64,000 bases of DNA from the NCBI GenBank assembly GCA_009733575.1, contig ML769425.1:124001-188000 (forward strand), read 5' to 3'. Below are positions 21,640 to 33,360 of the stretch, one piece after another (positions within the stretch are counted from its first letter, which is position 1; every line of letters starts with the position of its first letter). The position numbers and the translations under genes are program-made. Origin of the DNA: Gymnopus androsaceus JB14 (taxonomy: Eukaryota; Basidiomycota; Agaricomycetes; Agaricales; Omphalotaceae). The notes beneath the pieces are model-generated. The model did not search any database. It worked only from the letters and a program-made list of their open reading frames with translations, and was not told the origin of the DNA.

Positions 21640-21880
21640 GAAACGAGAAAGAAGACAAGATTCAGAGTGGGATATATGAAGGAGAATACGTCAAATTCTG
21701 TCGATGGATTCGAGAGTGGGCGGATGATGTGAATGTTAATGATACTGTGAGGATGGCGAGCAAGGATGGCCTTCCAGAGTTGAAGCTGGCCATGACAATG
21801 CCTAATTCCTATCACATTCAGCGTTGGGCTAGGATGGTAAGGAAGATGAGGGAGGGACAGGATGTCAATAGAGAAAAAGG
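21640..21880 (+). pseudogene. 3'-end fragment of the mitochondrial repeat-protein gene
   Basis: Reads EYVKFCRWIREWADDVNVND, RMASKDGLPELKLAMTMP and HIQRWARMVRKMREGQ, nearly the same as the C-terminus of the gene at 10035-12850 but on the opposite strand. It begins abruptly and has no start. It sits tail-to-tail with gene X copy C, preserving the gene order seen at copy B, and so marks the reach of the inverted duplication. Confidence 0.85.
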
Positions 21881-22231
21881 CGAAGAGATCGAGTGTGTAG
21901 TACCGTGCTCAGAAGGATTCGTATCACTGCTATACCTTAGTAAGATAACCCTTCCATTCGACGGGAGTTAAAATTGGTTAAAAGATAACGAAACAGAAAA
22001 ATGAGAAGGTAGAAATTCGACAATGATGATACCTGGAACCATATCTTACATGGCATGGTCATAAGAAAGTAAGTGATGGTATAGCTACATGTACAGAATA
22101 CGGCAGACGTTCCTACTTTTGGATACAAATCAATATATAGTACAATAAAGACAAAAAAAAAAACAATCTTTCCTCCTACCGATCAGCGGAACAAATCCAC
22201 GCGATGTTCTCAAGTCGTAAAGAGGTTGAAG

Positions 22232-23829
22232 CTAAAGCCCCGGTGTTACGCCGACGGTCGACTTCTTTCCTTTAGAACGGTTGGTTATCGTCCTCATAAT
22301 CACTGAAGAAAATGAGAAAAAGACATCAAATTTGCAGCATTGAACATACCTCTCTCTCCAAACGTCTGTCTGGTCTTCTCGCCGATTGCCTGTGGGAGTA
22401 AGATACGCTAAGGACGCAAGTGGCCATATCACGTCACAGGCTCAAGCTGATATTGAGCAGCAACCAATTTTTTTCAAAAGGCACAGTAAGGTTATGCAGA
22501 ATTTTGAGGCTTTTGGATGGTATAAATATCAAAGGGTTTGTGAGTTTTTGAGAAGCTTAGCAAAATACTTCGAATAAAGATCACGTGATATAGCCTTAGC
22601 GTATCTTAGCTCAAGATAAAAGAACGGTCGAGGTGACGTGTGCAACTCACCTTGGCGTTAGACGTTCTGTTCTCCTTCAGTTTCGGCTTCTCAATTTTCC
22701 TCTTCTGGCAATGGATAAGGTCGGATAATTAAGCTCGACTTGAGTTCGACGCAGTAAACTTACCTTCGCCATCTGTACCTCCCTTGGTTTCTCTTCTGCA
22801 TCTTCGAACGCAACTTTCCGATTCCGCTGAGGATGCAGGTGAGATGATAATCTAATGGCAATGGTAAATCATACCTTGGGCGGAGTAACTGGTCCTGAGA
22901 TGGAAAGCCTCGTCCTACTCGCCTAGAAAATTAACGGAGATGAAAATCTAACAAAACAACAGAATGATAAAGTCTACCATCTCTAAAGCCGTTTCGCCCG
23001 AGGAGACTGCCACTTTGCAGGAAAGCCGCTTGCTGCGTCTCTGTGGAAGCTCCAATTCAGATAAGCCATTCGACGATAGCGCAAAAAGCCACATACCAAT
23101 GGAGGGTCGACCTCATGGTCCTTCCGTTCAAACACTGCGATCTTGAATGCCTGCATTTTCCTCCGGATCTAAAAGTCTGTTTGAGAAACAATTTTCGAGA
23201 ATCTACGGCGAGGGTGTATTTACTGATTCCGGGGAATGATCATCATCCGATGGAAGAAAATCCCTGCTTGGCTGATCAATACCGAAAAAAGCAAGTGCGG
23301 GAATTGAACATACCACCGTTGAATGAGATGCTCGAACTCATCCAAATACGTCTCGACCAATTGACGAACGACGCCCTCGAACTTGCCTGCGCCGAGAAGA
23401 ATAACAAAGGATCGAGCTCGAACCTTGATACCGTTGGCCGACAGATCAAAGCCGTCTCGCACTGCGACCCGGTCGATGATCTCAGGGATGCTGCCCTTGA
23501 AGACAGCGATACTAAGCTAAAAAAAACCAATCTATCAGCATTGAAGGATTAATTAGACTTGTTGCAATGCTCACATCGTAAAACACGCTCGACGTCTTCC
23601 TCGATACGCCCAGACCCAGCAAAAACGCTTCTACTTCATTGGCCATGATGGCGTATCCCTTCACCTCAGATTCCTTGGCATTCTTCAAGCTTTGCAGCTT
23701 CGTAATGTCCTCCGGAAGAAGGAGTGATGATGGAGGCGGATGGTAATGAATACTGCGTTCCAATGAAGTACGCATCGCCGATTTCAGATCCGCAATGCTG
23801 GTAATGGCTTTGGTGCAAGTCGCAGGCAT
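22232..23829 (-). CDS. Gene X: conserved-looking protein of unknown function, about 302 aa
   Basis: Ten exons, all with GT-AG ends and consistent phases: 23829-23575, 23516-23314, 23263-23224, 23168-23097, 23040-22978, 22922-22875, 22826-22764, 22704-22651, 22389-22350, 22302-22232. Exons 1-2 encode a helical N-terminal region (LSIAVFKGSIPEIID, FEGVVRQLVETYLDEFEHLIQRW). The C-terminal half is very basic, with clusters RRSKRLS, RNRKVAFE and KKRKIEKPKLKE like nuclear localisation or DNA-binding tails, ending KGKKSTVGVTPGL. No family recognised. The same exon structure in copy A supports a real gene. Intron 8 carries a MITE. A nuclear, chromatin-related role is a guess from the basic tail only. 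Confidence 0.7.
22401..22606. mobile_element. Tc1/mariner-type MITE inside a gene X intron
   Basis: A 206-bp insertion flanked by TA duplications (22399-22400 and 22607-22608). Inverted ends share AGATACGCTAAGG and, after a short gap, a CATATCACGT block. The matching introns of copies A and B lack it and are about 55 nt, so the insertion followed the duplication and lengthened this intron. Confidence 0.8.
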
Positions 23830-24880
23830 CGTGGAGCTTCGAAAGGTTCATTTGAGGAAGGTTTCAAAATATTTCGAGACTTACTTTAACTGAGAGAGCG
23901 CTGTCGATCCAAAATGGTGGAATAAGTAAAGGCGAGACCGCTTTGACGACTAGAGACGCACGTACGAGGAGCTGAAGATGGAGCAACAAGAGAGGATAGT
24001 CAGCAAAAGCAAGAAAAGTAGTACACAACTCGGATACTCACTGCAAATTGAAAAAGCAGAAGGTTGATATGTTAAATGATAGACAATCTAAGAGAAAAAA
24101 GAGAGATAATTTGGTCAGAGATTGCAGTACGCGAGGCTCAATCCTGGCCTTCACTGGGAATATCGCGCAGCAATGGTGGAAGTAGAAAGAATAATGATGC
24201 CTGATGTAACGATAATCTACTTAAGTAGGTCTTGGCACGTGGATCTTCTTGGTGTTCCCCGAATTATGCAGGTCAAAGCTGGTCTTAGCAAGGTCTTAAG
24301 AAATTTGGGATCAAGTTCTTGAAGATCCTTTTTGAAGCTTGATCGGTAGGTGTTATATCAATAGTAAAGAAGGACATGACAACGCCTACTCGCATTCCGC
24401 GGAATCACTCCATACCGACGTTTTTAGTATACTCAGGGCAAACGATATCAAAAATATCAAAAACAATTGTCAGTATCTGTTCAAAATCTGATGATATTTC
24501 CAAACTTACTTGTTTCGTGTTCTATTTCTGCTTTCACCCTAGGTGGCCCGTGTCCAGAGCTGACAGCCTCTGCTAGGGGATGGGTCAGGATGATAGGCCG
24601 TTTAATTCATTGCCTGCTTGGAACTTAGACCCATCGTTCCAATGTACAATGACGAGCCTATCACCCCACGGCTACCTGCTGGGCGAATGAACAACCCGGA
24701 GGCATTCCTATACCTCTCAATGGGTAAGGTCCTGTCTCGCACCGTGATACTAGGTATAGGTCAGCCTTGGACATGAAGAACATAGTTTTAGTTGTACGCA
24801 GTCTACGGGATAATTATGCGCGGTTTGCGAAACAAAGCTCCTATCATATTGTGTATCGATCGCCATCGAAGCCCCTAACC

Positions 24881-25370
24881 TCCGACCCAAAGTAAGGTCG
24901 GTCAAAGCGAGTCTTATCGATTACGAGGTCCTCGGTATTTCTCATCCTTACAGTTACAACCTTTATTGCTACTGCATAGCAGCATCAACTTGAACTATAT
25001 CTCTCGCAGAACGAGGAAATACAAACTTTCGTCGTTTCTATATCGATAGCAAGTATCTTCACATCGTCGAACCAATAAAACAGAGATCCAAAATCCAGGC
25101 GAAAATCATCGGCCAAAAGCACTGAATCCGTATTCCGATTGTGCCTCATCTCCAATCTTGAAATACCAGCGAAACCGTCCAAACGGCAGTGTCTAGTCAT
25201 GAAGGAACCGAACGAACGAAACCGAATAAAGTACTGTATGCTTAAAAAGACCGGGGTACATATGTACCACGTCGATTAGTGGGATCAGTTTGATTCACGC
25301 TTGTGCTTTGGTTTAGGTAATATACATTGAAATGTACAAAATCTCTTTTCTGATTCATCCGAGATGGTCT
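24881..25370. other. Intergenic downstream of G6PD
   Basis: About 490 bp between the end of the duplicated block and the G6PD stop codon. It probably includes the G6PD 3' untranslated region. Nothing else recognised. Confidence 0.5.
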
Positions 25371-27216
25371 CTAGGCCTTAACCCCATACTTCGCCAAAAA
25401 GTCATCAAGCCCTTCAGGGCCCCGAGATCCAAACGCGTACTGTGTCGGGACAGGTCTCGTTACACCGTCCTTCCCATCGGTCCAGTGAAGAATAGGAGTA
25501 AACACCTGTTTTACATGAATGAGAACATATTAAAAAAAGGGTGCATAGATAAGATCCCAAAGTTCCTTACCTTCCACGCAGCCTCAAGCTCATCGTCGCG
25601 CACAAATGACGAATGGTCACCCTTGAGCACGTCACGGAGGAGCACCTCATAGGCGTCGGGGATAAACGCATCGGGGAAGGTTTCCTTGTAGTTTAATTTC
25701 AACTCTGTAGTGGTGACGCCCGAGTCGAATCCAGGAGTCTTGATATTGAGCTTGAGGAAGATAGCTTCGCCGGGCTCTAAGCGCATGATGAGCTCGCTGC
25801 GAGCGACGCCATCGTAGAGGCCTTTGGTGCTGTTCTTGAACTGCATGCGGATCTCGACGTTGTCTTCATTCAGAGCTGCCCATAGGATGAGGAAGTCAGT
25901 GATAGGCGAAAAATTACGAGGATCAAGAAAGTAGACCTTTTCCGGCCTTGAGGATGAATGGAACACCCTCCCATCGCGGGTTGTTAATCCAAAGCACATT
26001 CGCAGCATATGTGGCGGTTTTGGAGTCTTCGGGGACTTCAGGGTCATCGAGATAACCAATGTATTGCCCAAGAAGAACATCTTCGTTCTTCACGGGTGGA
26101 ATAGCGCGAAGCAGTTTAACCTACAGGGATGAAATAGCTGAAAGTTGGCACCAAGACGAGAACAGTTTATATACTGACTGACCTTTTCGTCGACAATATC
26201 TGCGGGTGCCAAAGTGACGGGGCGCTCCATGGTTAAGACGCTGAGCACCTGGCAAAGGTCTGCGTGATTCTAGTTGAAGTAGCTAAACAACAAGAAACGC
26301 AACGGACTCACGGTTCTGAATCACGTCGCGGATTATACCAGCAGAGTCAAAGTAGCCACCTCGACCCTCGGTGCCAAACGACTCGTTAAGAGTGATCTGG
26401 ACGTTGCTGACGCGGTCACTGTCCCAGAAGCCACTGATGATACTATTAGCGAACCGGAGGGGGAGGAGATTCTTCACGATCTCCTTGCCCAGGTAGTGAT
26501 CGATTCGGAATGTCTCCTCCTCTGACCAGAACTCGGCGATTCCTTGCACCATCTCGAGCGCCGATTCGAGGTCACTGCCGACTGAAAAGGGGGAATTCGT
26601 ATCAGAAGAGCTATGTAAAACGAAGCTGCGAAAAAAACTTACTGGGCTTCTCCACAATTAGTCGATTGGAGCCGGCGGTGGAATATACGTGCTCTTTGAA
26701 GTTCCGGGAAACCTCCACAAAAACAGTAGATGGAAGGGCAAGATAGAAGATACGGTTGCGTTCCGGACTCTGGTAGCTAGACTCGATGTTCTCCAGATAT
26801 CGGTTGAGCTCGTCAAACGCGGCACCGTCATCGTAGCTACCCGCTACATAAGACAGGATGCCTTTGTAGCTCTCGAGCTCCGCGACGAAGTTGGGGTCGT
26901 CGCCGGGATTCTTGATGTTCGCAGTGACTTGCTCAATGAACTTTTCATGTTCGATCTTGGAACGAGCGTATCCAACAATCTTGACGGGCTGAGGAAGGAA
27001 GCCACGGCGATAGAGGGTGAAAAGAGCAGGATAGAGCTATGCGGAGTCAATATTTTGCGGAAAAAGTGTAGGACAATGACTGACGAATTTCTTTGCCAGG
27101 TCACCCGACGCGCCTGCGACTAAGAAGATTGTCAGTTTCCTGTTCACTAATGGAACGCAGCAACACTTACTGACGATGACAGTGTTCTTTGCGATCTGTG
27201 AGAGTACTTTTGGCAT
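25371..27216 (-). CDS. ZWF1: Glucose-6-phosphate 1-dehydrogenase
   Basis: Oxidises glucose-6-phosphate with NADP+ in the first step of the cytosolic pentose phosphate pathway. Eight exons splice to about 481 residues: 27216-27171, 27119-27085, 27036-26643, 26581-26312, 26259-26183, 26120-25937, 25875-25571, 25505-25371. Motifs: [14 protein letters not shown] dinucleotide-binding loop across exons 1-2; LIVEKP and IGSDL; catalytic signature RIDHYLGKE in exon 4; [34 protein letters not shown]; and the C-terminal [11 protein letters not shown] ... [16 protein letters not shown]. All junctions are GT-AG. The N-terminus is some 20 residues shorter than is common, so an upstream start is possible. 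Single copy, intact. Confidence 0.95.
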
Positions 27217-28849
27217 TGTGAGGGAGTTGTTGAGCTGGGTAATGATCTGAAAATTGAAGTAAAAAGCGAAGGGCTTTTAAGGTGATAATGGAGCATGGAG
27301 ACCGAATGATTTCATGACGTGACAGCTGGGCGAGGCAAGCGAGTGTTACCCTAAAACTTTAGGAGACGAAAGAGTGTCCCAAGGAATGTCATGCAACCTG
27401 CAACCTGTCCAATTTACTGCTAGAAATTCTAGTAGAACCGTGAATAGAACTTGCTGATACCGCGTAAGGAAAGTAGATTGGTATTGAAGAAGCATCGTTG
27501 TTATAATTGCGCCGATCATCGGAAATCCCCAAGAACCGCGAACCTGTCGAAATATTTTTCTCCATCGATGTATTCCGCCTGAAATGAAAGCTAGAATGGC
27601 TGGTAGCGCAAAAAGTAATTTCAAGATTTGAGGCTGATTATGAAGTCCGCTTTTTCTGTTCGTTCACCTGCGAAGATAGCAAGGTGCTAGAACCGACCGA
27701 GAAGCAGGGAAATGGAGCAGGAGAGAAGTGCTGACAGCTGATTGGGTTTTGCTATCTCTATCTAATCTAATCTATCTACATATCTATTTAAGCTTTCATT
27801 TCAACTTCAAGCACCGTCGTCTTTCGAGGACCGCTCTCAAGTTTCGCAATCAGCTGTAAAGCCATTTCTAGAGCATCTGGCGTGACAAGCACCATTGTTT
27901 CCGAGGCTCCCGCTAGCCGAAAGGACGAGCTACATAAGTGTGCCGCCGCTGACAGACTTGCTGTAGATGCACGGATTGTCTGGTGGTCTATAACTTTCAC
28001 CGCTGGCAGCCCTTCCAGGAACAGAACTGTGACTCAATTCTGAATTGCTTTATGACACCGGTTGTATTCCGCCCGAATGAAAGCTAGAATGACTGGTAGC
28101 GCAAAACCAAGTTAAATATTGAAGTCCCAGATGAAGTCCGGATGCAGAAGAAAGAGATGAACCCCTAGTTGACTCCGTAACGTTTGATCGTGTAAGCCTA
28201 TTCGTCTACCTCTAGTACTTGTGCAGCATGAGAAAGTGGAAAGTGCTAGCGTCTGCAAAACCAACGAGAAGCAGGGAAATAGAAGAGGAGTAGCTAGCAT
28301 GTAACGAGACGTAAACTGAAGCGTCCTAGGGAAGGAAGGCAGAAGGTTGCGATACTCCATCCATCTATCTATCTATCTATTATGACGTCTGCGCTGCCCT
28401 AGCCAAGCTTCAAGCTTAGCTTAAAGTTTTCAAACCGTAACAGTGTCCTTCGAAACCACTCCAGTCACACGTAATCTTCTCTATCGTCCCTGAGGCTTCC
28501 ACTAGCTGAAAAGACGAGTTGTGGGATAGGCTGCTGTAGATTCACAGGAACCTACTTACATGCAGTCGGTATACATGCATAGATCTATGAAGCGTAAGTA
28601 GATCTCTACTCAAATCCCCAGCTGATGGTCTGGTGGTCTGTCCTTTTACCTCACCTAGTGCCTTTGGGGAGCCATCGACCTCGACGTTTCAACGTTTAAT
28701 CGGTACGCTTGACCGGTACATATGTAATGACTAACTGGTCCCCTTTCACTATTGCCACTTTGACCCAGCTTTGATCTGCGGAATGTTCACAAATCGTTCT
28801 TCTTTCACTAATGCCACTTTGACCTACGGAATGTTCTTGGTGAAATGCT
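27217..28849. other. Intergenic region with diverged repeats and a short gene remnant
   Basis: 27360-27620 shares blocks with 28050-28140 and 31200-31400. 27788-28000 (minus) reads VIDHQTIRASTASLSAAAHL ... MALQLIAKLESGP and looks like a last exon. A more damaged copy lies at 28400-28640 in the same order, so a small gene 3' end was duplicated. The family is not recognised. Simple repeats of the ATCT type occur near 27760-27790 and 28360-28380. Confidence 0.45.
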
Positions 28850-29090
28850 CTTCGGTTCACTGTCATACATACTCACCATTCAAATGTGTACTTTTAGAAG
28901 CGAGACACCAGTCACTTGCGACTTCACCATAGAGTAGCTACCGACAGCTGTCTCCGATAAAGATAACTGCTCTTCGGTTCATTGCCGTACTCATTATTTG
29001 GATGTGTACTTTCTAAATTCTAGAAACGAGCCAACGGTCACTTGTAACTCCACCATAAGAGTAGCGATCGATAGTTGCCGCCGAGGGATG
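28850..29090 (+). repeat. Two tandem promoter-proximal repeats upstream of fusion gene copy 1
   Basis: Two units of about 120 bp (28850-28975 and 28976-29090), each opening with CTCTTCGGTTCA, followed by an ACTCA block, ATGTGTACTTT and a CACTTG...ACTCCACCAT-like block. A related pair lies at 33070-33265 in front of copy 2. A further pair of shorter repeats (CACTTTGACC) precedes at 28740-28840. They may carry regulator sites. Confidence 0.7.
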
Positions 29091-29094
29091 AGCA

Positions 29095-29100
29095 TATAAA
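29095..29100 (+). promoter_or_regulatory. TATA box of fusion gene copy 1
   Basis: TATAAA 73 bp upstream of the ATG at 29173. A TATATAA occupies the equivalent place (33276-33282) before copy 2. Confidence 0.6.
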
Positions 29101-29172
29101 GTACGTTGTCTTTCAAGCTTCCATACTCTCCCCGTACTTGCAGTGATTTGAAGCACCTAGTATTTCTTCACG

Positions 29173-30989
29173 ATGACTACCCATCCCGTCCAATGCAGTG
29201 CGGTCCTCGCCGCCATGAAGCAGACTGGCAAGTGTTGCCTCTTTATTGGTACTCACAAACTGATACCTCTCCCATAGGCATGGACTACAAAGCAATAGCT
29301 AGCAAGACCCATATCTCCGAGAAGCAAGTTGAGCAATGTATGTCCGAGTTTTCCCTCTCATTCATATTTCTTCATCGCTAATCATGACAATAGTATGCAC
29401 GGGATTGCAGCAAGCCACACCGGAGCAGCACGACGCCATCTCCAAGGCCTTGGGCATCACCAGTGCGGCAGTAAGTCTTCTCCGTTTTACACCAACTCCT
29501 CTCCATACAATTTTTTGTAGGACAATTCCGATAGTTCTGCTCAGATTTGTCTAGCCCGCCCTCTACATGGTGATCACAATAGGATAGCCAGGTCTGGCGG
29601 AATCGCCCATCATCACCACGACATCATTGACGCAAGTGAGTTGAATCTCGTTTCTTATGCTCCCCACTGACCCGTCTATGACTAGCCGGACTCGTTCGCC
29701 ACGCGCGCGCCAGACGCGCAGCAGCTCTTAAAGCTGGAGTTATTCTCGAAAGCCACCCTGGTTTGAACCCGCCCGGTGAATTCACCTGGCTCAGGCTCAA
29801 GAATGTTGTCAAGTATAACGAAGACAGCTCAAGGTGCGTGTCTTTTTAAAACCAGAATCTTAGGTTTGATTCATTTCCTTAAACCTCCATCCCAGGTTTG
29901 ACTTTGCGTTTGACGACCCGAATGTTATCTCGGAGCCTTTAGTCTCATCCACTTGTGTGGTCTGTGCCCCGCCGGAAAAGCCCTTGTTCGAGGATCCGGA
30001 CACGCAACCTATCTGTCCTCCTGACTACGGCGAAGAACAAGAAGGGCCAAATCCCGTCTACCGCGCATACACGCCCATCACCGCTCGAGGCTCAGCCGGT
30101 ATACTGTCTCTCACCATCAAGAAGCAGCCAGACGGCAAGATGTCCAACTATGTTCATGCGCTGGAGGTATGACAGTAACCCTCATGTGTCCCCATTCTTT
30201 TCGAGGTCTGACAAACAACTCGCAATTATAGATTGGCGAAAGGCTAGGTATCATGGGCTACCTTCAACGCATTCCCTCAATGATTCCCTGGCCATGTATG
30301 TTTCTAACATTATTGCCCCGTTTTTCCCCCGAGTACTGACTTGAATATGCAGTAGGTCAATATGACGCTGTGACATTGGTTGCTGGCGGAGTAGGAATGT
30401 AAGTTGCTCTGCTCTCCGTTGTACCACTTCTAACACTACATTATCAGTACCCCTCTTGTGCAAGTTCTCGAATATTCTTTGCAGGACCCGAACAACAAAA
30501 CCAAGTTCCTCCTCCTCAATGGAAACAGCACGGAAAACGACATTGTCATGCGCCCTGAACTAGATGAATTCCAGAAGAAATATCCAGGCAACTTCCAAGT
30601 CGTCAACACCCTCTCTCGCCCCCCTGAAGGCTGGACAGGTGCGTTTGTGATTTTTCTCCGTTTGATTATATGTCTTCCTCAACACCGTGACCTTCCAAGG
30701 CGAAACCGGTCGTATCGATGCCGCTTTTTTGCAGAAGTGGGCTCCACCTCCAGTTGATGATCTCTCGTTGAGCGTCATCGTCTGCGTCTCTGGTGAGTTC
30801 TTGACACTCACCGAAATGGTTTAAAGATGCTCGCTGACGAATGGACCTTTCCAGGACCTCCCGCCTTCCTCGATGGAATCGCCGGCCCAAGAGAAGGCGA
30901 TAAGTATAACGGGTTCACAGGCCAAGGGAGAGCTGAAGGGTGCGCTCAAAGAGATTGGATACACCGCTCAACAGGTCCATAAGTTCTAG
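29173..30989 (+). pseudogene. Cyanase-type HTH / NADH-cytochrome b5 reductase fusion, copy 1
   Basis: The N-terminal exons read VLAAMKQTGK, then MDYKAIASKTHISEKQVEQ and CTGLQQATPEQHDAISKALGI, like the helix-turn-helix dimer domain of cyanases. The cyanase catalytic domain is absent. After a His-rich linker comes an MCR1-like reductase: FTWLRLKNVVKYNEDSSRFDFAF, YRAYTPIT (FAD), GKMSNYVHAL (FAD), VAGGVGIT (NADH), FLLLNGNSTENDIVMRPELD, LSRPPEGWTG. The usual CGPP is SGPP. Introns of about 50-60 nt connect the exons at GT-AG; the first is short (29 or 44 nt) and uncertain. Near 30915 a frame change loses the expected end (GxLKGALKEIGYTAQQVHKF in another frame). It may be functional with an altered tail, or dead. 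Confidence 0.7.
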
Positions 30990-31849
30990 AAGATGAGTGT
31001 AAGCCGGTCCCCACGTTGCTGTCAATGTCAACTACACAGACGGTGGGGTAGCACACAACTTTATCGAAGCTAGAAATATGGTATGTATCCATGACAGAGA
31101 CCCAGATATGGCGAAAGTGTACTTTTGAAACTTTTTTCTGCAATGAACAACATCTGAAGATAGTTATATGACGATAGCAAACAGCGTTTCTTTGATTTTC
31201 TCCGTTAGAACCATCCTGCGGCGCCTTCCTCGTAGTTGACTCTCAGTGTATGAGTATGTTTTTCTTTGTTGATACCGCGCGGCGTTGGTACTACTACTCC
31301 CACTCCGAACCATCGGGACTCTCCAAGAACCGCAAACCTGTCGGAATGCTTCTTCGCCCTTTGTCTCCATTTCCTTACCATTGTGACCTTCGAAGAAGTA
31401 CTATTACTCGGTAAAGAAATTGAAAGAGCTTCTTTTGACCGATCTTGCAATTTGATTCACCGAGTCCCTAGTTATGTCCATATTGGATCGACAATTCAAT
31501 GTTGTTCCTTGACATTGACGTCTTAGCAGGCGTTTCGGCGTTTCGGGGTAGGTTGGACTCCGAGTCAACTATGCGCACACTCGCCGCACCGATATTCTTG
31601 TAGGACGCCGGCAACTGAGGAGGAGCGAGCGAGGCGTAGTCGAAGCATTCTTGATGGAAGGCATCCAAGCGCCGCGGTAACATCAGCAAAAGGTTTTTTA
31701 TGAGATCAGAGTGCTGCAACAATGAGAAGCAGTGATTATATGCGCATATATGCGTAAAAAATGGTCAGAATTTGACCAGGTAGTCCAATTATGTATCTTT
31801 GTATATATATATAGAAGTAAGTAGTAATAAAAGTATGATTTTTACATGT
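30990..31849. other. Intergenic with a shared repeat block
   Basis: 31200-31400 matches 27460-27600. No gene recognised; ORFs here are short and lack domains. Confidence 0.45.
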
Positions 31850-32400
31850 AAAATGGCAGAGAATCAAGAGACGGTTGTTGAGGCGGACGAGGATCATCCG
31901 AGCGCTGGCGGAAGAGTTTCAATCGATGGAAGGAATGTCGTTAACAATCGTGTCCGGATGACACCACAGAGCACTGATGAATATGGAAGACGTGAAGGAA
32001 TGTTCAATCACGGCCAAGATCTCTACCCGTACCTCATCATAATTTAGAACCTCCCGAAATGGCGGAAATCTCATATGCGCAGCCTTCAGCGCAAGCCTTC
32101 TTCCAGCAACAATCCCAAATTTCATACTGCAGTGCACTACCATCTTCCTGAAATGCACTACGAATCCTCCGTCGCAACAAATGCGTATCATCGTTGATAG
32201 TCTCACGTTCAAGTCTTGAATGAAGCTTTGGAGGCAGATTTGGGTGACTGCATCAGTGTCGGGAACGTCCTTGAGGCGATATATGATTACTTTTCTACTC
32301 CGTTGACGTCGAAAGACCTTGCGTGTGTGCCTATGGGGCACTGGAGAGGGCTGTTGGAGGGAGGCGAGGGGAAAGAGGCTGAGAGCTGATGAATATATAT
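31850..32400 (+). pseudogene. DUF6699-like remnant, unit 1
   Basis: The clearest piece is 32245-32390, reading GDCISVGNVLEAIYDYFSTP then LTSKDLA and WRGLLEGGEG, like the 'vtvxDVLxaIyxxfxtPlt' core of DUF6699 proteins common in Agaricomycetes. The upstream part (31850-32140) is collinear with 36890-37165 but frames change repeatedly. Dead copy. Family assignment from memory. Confidence 0.5.
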
Positions 32401-32736
32401 TCTGGCTTCGAAGGGGCAGGAGGAGGGTTTATGCGTGCGAATCTGTTGAATGGGAATTCAAGATTTGCGCTGGGATCCAGGTAGAGGAACTGATCGATGC
32501 TGCTCATTCTTTCTGGACAAACGAACTGATATGTATATATTTTTGATTATTTCATACTTTTTTTTTTCCAACTTCCTTTGATGCAATTATACTACTTATT
32601 AATCATTCACTCTATATTACTCGTTGCAATAAAATAGTTGGCAATTTCCGCCAGTGCCATGTATGTTCTAAAGTTTCAGCGATGAATTCCTGGTTACACT
32701 GCACGTCTTTTCTTCTTACCATCATCATCACCAAAA

Positions 32737-32775
32737 ATGAACGTTCGTCACAAAAGGGGGAAAAATAATGTTTAA
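32737..32775 (+). pseudogene. Truncated NAA10 start (duplication scar)
   Basis: The flank and ATG match the NAA10 start at 37784 (shared CCAAAAATGAACGT), but after about four codons (M-N-V-R) the sequence diverges. Only the promoter-proximal end was duplicated. Confidence 0.75.
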
Positions 32776-33275
32776 TACTTCTGCGATGGAAAGCGCGTCG
32801 TGCATAGATCATATTCGTAGCAAACGCGACGAACTTCCCACAGAAAAGCGCTGGACTCAAAAGTATGTGAGCTTCCGAACACCTTAAGGTGAGTGCAAAG
32901 ACCTTTTGGGGCTTGTTCCTAGTTTATGCACCTTTCGGTTGTATTCGCTCCTTACAGCTCCCTCGGCGTTGATTCAATCGTCCTAGGTTTTAGGGAACAG
33001 TTATGATGGGATCGAGTAGATTGCAGTACATATGTACTCCGCTTGAATCGCTGTATTTTAATATGCTCTTTGTAAGTAACTGCTCTTCGAAGTGTTTCAC
33101 TGTCTACTCACTATTCGGATGGAAGTGATCCATCCCTATACGAGATATGTCTCCGAGAGACAAGCATGACTGCTTCGATTCACTGTTCTACTCGCTACTC
33201 GGATAGAAGAGAGCCACGAGTCATTTGCGAGTCGTCTACGACTCCATGATGGGTAGTCCCTCGCCGAGAGACCAG

Positions 33276-33282
33276 TATATAA
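33276..33282 (+). promoter_or_regulatory. TATA box of fusion gene copy 2
   Basis: TATATAA 79 bp before the ATG at 33361, matching the spacing in copy 1. Confidence 0.6.
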
Positions 33283-33360
33283 GGTCTCTTGTTTTTTTTT
33301 GAGCTTGCAAGCTTCCATACTCCCTCGTACTCGAAGCAGCTAGGATTTCTTATCTTCACG

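Larger units (their letters stand above)
21640..24880 (-). repeat. Segmental duplication, copy C (inverted relative to A and B)
   Basis: Contains the repeat-protein 3' fragment, the shared spacer, complete gene X and its 5' flank. It is inverted relative to copy A (2427-5310). The A-C pair forms a long, diverged inverted repeat about 16 kb apart, spanning the F-box and PhyH genes. Confidence 0.85.
28850..32755 (+). repeat. Tandem segmental duplication, unit 1
   Basis: Holds promoter repeats, fusion gene copy 1, DUF6699-like debris and the first codons of an NAA10 copy (ATG at 32737). The same order recurs at 33070-37800, where the NAA10 start leads into the complete gene. This indicates tandem duplication with the breakpoint inside the NAA10 5' region. 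Confidence 0.8.

Noticed and set aside
25332..27123. Plus-strand ORFs opposite G6PD (for example 25332-25652 and 26689-27123)
   Set aside because: Antisense to confirmed G6PD exons.
31919..32341. 140-codon minus-strand ORF
   Set aside because: Antisense to the DUF6699-like remnant; not kept in the second unit.
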